Part shown: positions 59,263 to 64,000 of the stretch, piece by piece | Position numbering within the stretch: the stretch's first letter is position 1 | How the letters are laid out: every line of letters starts with the position of its first letter | Assembly: GCA_950097015.1 (NCBI GenBank) | Contig: CATNEN010000039.1 | Span: 17,268,501 to 17,332,500 of the forward strand | Direction: 5' to 3' | DNA length: 64,000 nt | Source of the DNA: Macrostomum hystrix | Taxonomy: Eukaryota > Platyhelminthes > Macrostomidae | Notes under the pieces: model-generated | The model's input: only the letters and a program-made list of their open reading frames with translations | The model's database searches: none | What the model was told of the DNA's origin: nothing | Position numbers and translations under genes: made by a program

Positions 59263-60361
59263 TATTCCTACCCTTAAAAGTGGAGGTCCATTGAATGGAG
59301 GGATCAGGTACAACCGAACTGTGCTTGTGCAGCTGTTACTCGGCACTCGTTACTCTTTACTTATTATATCCAGTGTCCTATTGTGGATATACTATTTCAT
59401 AACGAACCAGAAAGCTACACGCATTTCATGAAGAGCGGGAGTATTAGTGCAGAGACAAGGCTATCATGCAGAAGCATTTCTACTGACGCAAAAATTGTTG
59501 GATTCTCAATCCATTCTCGCATTACAGTGAGTGGAAGAGAGAGAGAGCGAGTGAGAGTGAACCCAGATGCAATCCCTGATAACAATATCATGATGGAGCA
59601 AGGCGCCGAGGAGGATATATTCTGGTTCCGTGCTCTGATCCGGGCGAGCAAATTGACAGAACGGGAGCAGGGAATTCTGCACTACCCAGCCATTGCACTG
59701 ACCATGCGGCAATGCAGCATCTTGTTGGATTATGGTCACAAATCTGATGATTATGGGGCTGGAATTCTCATCAAGCATTGCTAATGATGCCACTCATTCA
59801 TTGATTATTTATTTTGGCTATTGCAATGCGACCGAGCTGATGAAAGAAGACAAAGGACATGCGATAAAGGCGCTGTCACAGTGTCAGTATAATTTGTGAA
59901 CGAGCTACTGCTGTTTAGTATGCGCCAGCAGGATGAAAAAGTCTGAAGCATATTCTACTCTCACAAATTGCTCTTTAAAGTATGAACAGGAGCGCCCTAT
60001 AACTAAGAATAAACCAGGAATAGGCCAGGAAAATTCGGATGTTCTCAGGGCTTCGACCTATTTCAATCGGCCACCTGTCAGGCGTTAATTAAAGAAGTTC
60101 TAGACCGCTAGCCAACCTAAAAGAACTGCAAACCCTTATATACGAGTGTATTGTAATTTGTAATATTGTATTGTAATTTTAATATTGTATTGTAATTGTA
60201 ATATTATAATTTGCAGGACGGCAGTGGACGCTGCATGTGGACAGAAGAGCCAGCGAGAAATAATTCAGTCACACGGATACTGTGTGCGTACTGTGTAGTA
60301 TAGAGTCGAGCTAATGCATGAGCTTTCGTCATCGGTCATTTAATTCATTTGGTCTAAGCCG
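59263..60361. other. Intergenic DNA with one dubious open frame
   Basis: About 1.1 kb. A 133-codon plus-strand frame at 59383-59784 overlaps open frames on the other strand and has no recognised domain, so I do not call a gene. A short TATTGTAATT repeat lies at about 60147-60210. Confidence 0.45.
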
Positions 60362-61234
60362 CAGGGGTAGGCAAACTTATTTGCTGGCGGGCCAAAGAGA
60401 GAGCCTAAAAGACGACAGCGGGCCGCATTGACTGTATAAATATGAGATAGGGGAGAGATGAGACACGGGAGAGATGAGACACGGGAGAGATGAGACACGG
60501 GAGAGATTAGACACAGGAGAGATTAGACACGGGAGAGATTAGACACGGGAGAAATTAGACACGGGAGAGATTAGACACGGGAGAAATTAGACACGGGAGA
60601 GATTAGACACAGGAGAGATTAGACACGGGAGAAATTAGACACAGGAGAGATTAGACACGGGAGAAATTAGACACGGGAGAGATTAGATACAGGAGAGATG
60701 GGACACAGGAAAGATGGGACACGAGAGAGATGAGACACGGGAGAGATTAGACACAGGAGAGATTAGACACGGGAGAGATTAGACACGGGAGAAATTAGAC
60801 ACGGGAGAGATTAGACACGGGAGAGATTAGACACGGGAGAAATTAGACACGGGAGAGATTAGACACGTGAGAGATTAGACACGGGAGAGATTAGACACAG
60901 GAGAGATTAGACACGGGAGAAATTAGACACGGGAGAGATTAGATACAGGAGAGATGAGACGCGAGAGAGATTAGACACAGGAGAGATTAGACACGGGAGA
61001 AATTAGACACGGGAGAGATTAGATACAGGAGAGATGAGACGCGAGAGAGATGAAACAGGACACTGTAGATGTCAGAAGGGGCAACGGGCCGGATTTGGGA
61101 GCTTCGAGGGCCGCATCTGGCCCGCGGGCCGGAGTTTGCCGACCCCTGCTGTAGATGTCAGAAGGGGCAACGGGCCGGATTTGGGAGCTTCGAGGGCCGC
61201 ATCTGGCCCGCGGGCCGGAGTTTGCCGACCCCTG
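60362..61234. mobile_element. hAT-type non-autonomous element carrying a 16-bp minisatellite, copy 1
   Basis: Left end CAGGGGTAGGCAAACTTATT; right end in reverse complement CAGGGGTCGGCAAACTCCGG. These are the widespread Charlie-like hAT termini. GTCTAAG-type direct repeats flank it (60352-60358 and 61235-61241), offset by a few bases on the left. The interior is an ACACGGGAGAGATTAG array. The right terminal region (GTAGATGTCAG through GACCCCTG) is duplicated in tandem with an 86-bp period (starts at 61065 and 61151), so the element has two successive right ends. There is no coding capacity. Confidence 0.85.
60443..61055. repeat. 16-bp minisatellite (ACACGGGAGAGATTAG) inside hAT element, copy 1
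   Basis: About 38 units of 16 bp with GATTAG or GATGAG and GGAGAG or GGAGAA variants. The compound order of variants repeats within the array. Confidence 0.95.
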
Positions 61235-61248
61235 GTCTAAGGCCTACA

Positions 61249-61436
61249 ACCTGAGGGTGAGTGGCAGAGCGGTTGACGCATTTGCATCTCGCACCAAGAT
61301 CCCTAAGCTCGATTTCTCAGGGCATCCAATGCAACCTCCAATGCACTGTGACAGTGTACACTGCCTGACGATGAGAAAGTCAGGGCAGATGTACAGACCT
61401 GTGTGCTTGTGTGCTCAGGAGCCCTCCTGCAAGTTT
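61249..61436 (+). mobile_element. SINE family A, internally deleted copy
   Basis: The head GAGTGGCAGAGCGGTTGACG and part of the tRNA-like region are followed directly by late body sequence (CCTCCAATGCACTGTGACAG, GATGAGAAAGTCAGGGCAGA) and the end GAGCCCTCCTGCAAG. The middle and much of the 3' body are missing. It starts only 15 bp from the hAT element's right end. Confidence 0.8.
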
Positions 61437-61752
61437 TAAAATAATAAAATAAAAATATCCATATTTATCGTCTTTTTTATCGATTAAAGCGAATCAGTGC
61501 TAATCAAAGCTGCACAATATTGATGCGAATATTAATTCAAAATACAGCGAGTATACGATTATCCAAGCCAGATTCACGAACTACAAATATTGCAGAGTGC
61601 ACTTTGCAGTGAAAATAAGCATCTAGTGCTTCCAAGCGACAAACAGTCGGTGGATCGCTACATTTAATGTGAGGGCTTTTCCTCAATCCTGGGAGAAAAG
61701 CAGTAAACAGGTGTGAAAGTCTTGATGTTATTTACTGTCATTTCCGCTAAGA
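61437..61752. other. Intervening DNA, no gene seen
   Basis: About 315 bp, AT-rich, without features. Confidence 0.55.
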
Positions 61753-62422
61753 CAGGGGTAGGCAAACTTATTTGCTGGCGGGCCAAAGAGAGAGCCTAAA
61801 AGACGACAGCGGGCCGCATTGACTGTATAAATATGAGATAGGGGAGAGATGAGACACGGGAGAGATGAGACACGGGAGAGATGAGACACAGGAGAGATGA
61901 GACACGGGAGAGATGAGACAAAGGAAAGATGGGACACGAGAGAGATGAGACACGGGAGAGATTAGACACAGGAGAGATTAGACACGGGAGAGATTAGACA
62001 CATGAGAGATTAGACACAGGAGAGATGAGACACGGGAGAGATTAGACACAGGAGAGATTAGACACGGGAGAGATTAGACACATGAGAGATTAGATTCAGG
62101 AGAGATGAGACACGGGAGAGATTAGACACGGGAGAAATTAGACACGGGAGAGATTAGACACAGGAGAGATTAGACACGGGAGAGATTAGACACGGGAGAA
62201 ATTAGACACGGGAGAGATTAGACACGGGAGAGATTAGACACGGGAGAAATTAGACAGGGGAGAGATTAGACACGGGAGAGATTAGACACGGGAGAGATTA
62301 GACACGGGAGAGACGCGAGAGAGATGAAACAGGACACTGTAGATGTCAGAAGGGGCAATGGGCCGGATTTGGGAGCTTCGAGGGCCGCATCTGGCCCGCG
62401 GGCCGGAGTTTGCCGACCGCTG
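61753..62422. mobile_element. hAT-type non-autonomous element carrying a 16-bp minisatellite, copy 2
   Basis: Same family and orientation as copy 1, 519 bp away. Left end CAGGGGTAGGCAAACTTATT; right end reads CAGCGGTCGGCAAACTCCGG in reverse complement. A direct repeat CCGCTAAGA flanks it (61744-61752 and 62423-62431), fitting the hAT 8-bp target duplication. It has one right end instead of two and a shorter array. Confidence 0.87.
61835..62320. repeat. 16-bp minisatellite inside hAT element, copy 2
   Basis: About 30 units of the same ACACGGGAGAGATTAG repeat as copy 1, with a different order of variants. Confidence 0.95.
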
Positions 62423-63003
62423 CCGCTAAGACAAAGGATAAAAAGTAGCAGATATAATGAATCAACAAGCAATAGACAAGACAAGAAATCTGAAAATAGG
62501 TTTGTCGTCACAACAATCAATGCAAAAATGTGATAGAAAGCCTCTATGTGACAAAGATATCATTGAAAAATACATTTTTTATCTCACAATGTCAGTTGGT
62601 TTGTCAGCTCTCGGTAGTAAAAGGTTACCTAAAAAAATTCCTCTTTAAAATAGAATGAGACAGACAAGCATATTGCATATTAATTTGACAAGGAGTTTAC
62701 ACAAAAGACAACAATTCTACAGCCTCAGTGTCAATATGCGATATGGCACGTACCATACTCTGACTCACTATTGAGTGTAACCATAAAAACTAATATTAAC
62801 AAAACGTGCGCCCTAAACAAGCTCTAATCCCTAGGCTCCCGACAAAAGTTTTCAAAACTGCCTGACTGTTTGGTCAGCAGCGAAATAATGATAAATCTAG
62901 GTACAGTAGAATTAGTCCTTTAACTTTGCAGCTACTACAATCGGGCGCATAGTTATCACGCTCCGTTTCAGAAGAAAACTCCAACAAAGATTTGTCAGCT
63001 CAG
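62423..63003. other. Intergenic DNA downstream of the GPCR gene
   Basis: About 580 bp. Likely 3' flank of the minus-strand receptor gene. No gene seen. Confidence 0.45.
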
Positions 63004-64000
63004 TCAGACCTTCGGGCTGAGGGTCCTCAGGCCGTCATTGTCGTGGCCGCAGTCGCGCCAACATGACAGATGACCGTGCCGACAGTACAGCTGGTGCTGC
63101 TGGCCTAAGTTGTTCGCTGCATCTTCGCGGAGCTGCTGTGGTTGGATCACCTGGACGCCGCCGTACTGTACGCGACGCCGGCGCTGGTTCTGACGATCGC
63201 AGCAGCCGCGTCTTCGGCGGAACAGATTCCAAAGGCAGCGTCGATATGCAGCGTCGGTGGCGAATAGGAATAGCGGATTGGCTAACGAGTTCGCCAGGGC
63301 CAGCGACATAAACGCCAGGTAAACATCCTTCGCAATGATCAGGAACCGTAAGCTCGCTTCGTCAAAACTGTTGCCTCCGAGGTTCCAGGCGTCGATGCCG
63401 ATGTTCCATAGATGGATGGGCGACCAGAAGCAGGCAAAGATAACGATCAGGACAATCGACAGGCGAAAGATGCGCTGAGACCTGGCCAAGCGGCTTCGTC
63501 CTATTACGCGATGCTGCTGCTGCTGCTTCTGCTCATGGCAATGCTGATAGCGTCGATGATGGCGATTCTGGAGGTTCTGCTGCAGCTGGAGCTGTCGGTT
63601 GAACTGGCGCAATGATCGACTGGCCCTGGCCACCAGGCGGCAGACGCGCATGTAGGCCACGCCAATTACGCTGAGCGGCAGCACAAGCACTCCCAGCAGA
63701 ATGAATGTTGAATAAAACAGTCTAGCGCGTGTCTCATCCTCGGGTGTTGGCGGTCGCGATCGCAACAGCATGGACAGAGTGTCGTTCCAGCTCTCCGTGC
63801 ACACGTGGCAGGTCTCGTCGGCAGTCTGGCTGAACGGACAAGGCTCCAGACGGTAGTTGAAAGCGCAGGGCAGCGCAGCCAGAGCCGAGAGAGTCCAAAT
63901 GGCCACCAGAGCCTTGGCGCAGCCGACGCTCATGGCCGGCTGTCTAGTTCCGGACGCTCGCGCTTGAACCAGGCTGCGAACTCCGAAACTGCGACGCCAG
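63004..64000 (-). CDS. Class A GPCR, neuropeptide-receptor-like, partial (TM4 to C terminus)
   Basis: The frame is open to the right window edge, so the N-terminal half lies outside. Counting from the Met at 63933: TM4 is at about 5-25. A second extracellular loop with three cysteines follows (32, 42, 45). TM5 is at 73-97 with P-L-S, and a long basic third intracellular loop has Q- and H-rich runs near 112-141. TM6 is at 155-178 with F-A-C-F-W-S-P-I-H (the C-W-x-P motif as F-W-S-P), and TM7 at 200-224 ends in N-P-L-F-L-F (variant of N-P-x-x-Y). A basic stretch with G-C-C follows and may be palmitoylated. The segment before the Met (T-R-Q-P-A) fits the second intracellular loop, so that Met is internal. 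The TM6 motif and loop pattern fit peptide-receptor families (CCK/orexin-like), but the ligand is not predictable. Human-type orthology is not claimed. Confidence 0.85.
   Translation of the reverse strand, partial: WRRSFGVRSLVQARASGTRQPAMSVGCAKALVAIWTLSALAALPCAFNYRLEPCPFSQTADETCHVCTESWNDTLSMLLRSRPPTPEDETRARLFYSTFILLGVLVLPLSVIGVAYMRVCRLVARASRSLRQFNRQLQLQQNLQNRHHRRYQHCHEQKQQQQHRVIGRSRLARSQRIFRLSIVLIVIFACFWSPIHLWNIGIDAWNLGGNSFDEASLRFLIIAKDVYLAFMSLALANSLANPLFLFATDAAYRRCLWNLFRRRRGCCDRQNQRRRRVQYGGVQVIQPQQLREDAANNLGQQHQLYCRHGHLSCWRDCGHDNDGLRTLSPKV

Noticed and set aside
59383-59784. 133-codon plus-strand open frame
   Set aside because: Open frames also exist on the opposite strand over the same bases, and no motif is recognisable in either.

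Overview
The window is animal nuclear DNA. It holds spliced, broadly metazoan genes (a copine, an LRRC28-type leucine-rich repeat protein, the ESCRT-II subunit VPS25, a rhodopsin-class GPCR), tRNA-derived SINEs, hAT and mariner DNA transposons, and a very heavy load of tandem repeats. No rRNA gene, intact tRNA, operon or CRISPR array is visible. The secreted PAN/ConA-like protein, the intron-poor ankyrin gene and the repeat load suggest an invertebrate, perhaps a lophotrochozoan such as a free-living flatworm. The species cannot be fixed from this sequence.

Layout. Positions 1-18.4 kb carry no recognisable gene. They form a chain of eleven unrelated minisatellites (units from 14 to 79 bp) separated by roughly 0.35-0.7 kb of non-repetitive DNA, with two SINE copies in inverted orientation around one array. 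From 18.9 to 31.1 kb all genes lie on the minus strand: a secreted PAN/ConA-like protein (20.0-21.0 kb), an ankyrin-repeat gene with one frameshift (22.9-25.1 kb), an LRRC28-like gene (26.9-29.1 kb) and VPS25 (30.5-31.1 kb). A 510-bp AGT microsatellite and several SINEs lie among them. A copine gene (33.8-45.3 kb, minus) follows. Its second intron is 8.8 kb long and almost wholly a 23-bp minisatellite with nested higher-order repeats.

From 45.3 to 54 kb the DNA is AT-rich and transposon-rich: an imperfect palindrome, a 177-bp hAT MITE with a perfect 8-bp target duplication, a decayed mariner, a 3.45-kb element with matching inverted ends and GATACGT subterminal motifs that contains a spliced gene, and a SINE with an 11-bp target duplication. 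A Golgi-type FkbM/METTL24-like protein (55.3-56.2 kb, minus), two more minisatellites, SINEs and two hAT-type elements each carrying a 16-bp minisatellite follow. The window ends inside a neuropeptide-receptor-like GPCR (minus strand, running off the right edge).

The genes have no evident shared pathway: VPS25 and copine are membrane-trafficking proteins, and the others are extracellular, signalling or of unknown role. The main theme is architecture. About 43% of the window is tandem repeat by my estimate. Every intron I could define that is longer than 100 bp is mostly filled by its own private minisatellite, pyrimidine-rich on the transcribed (mRNA-sense) strand.
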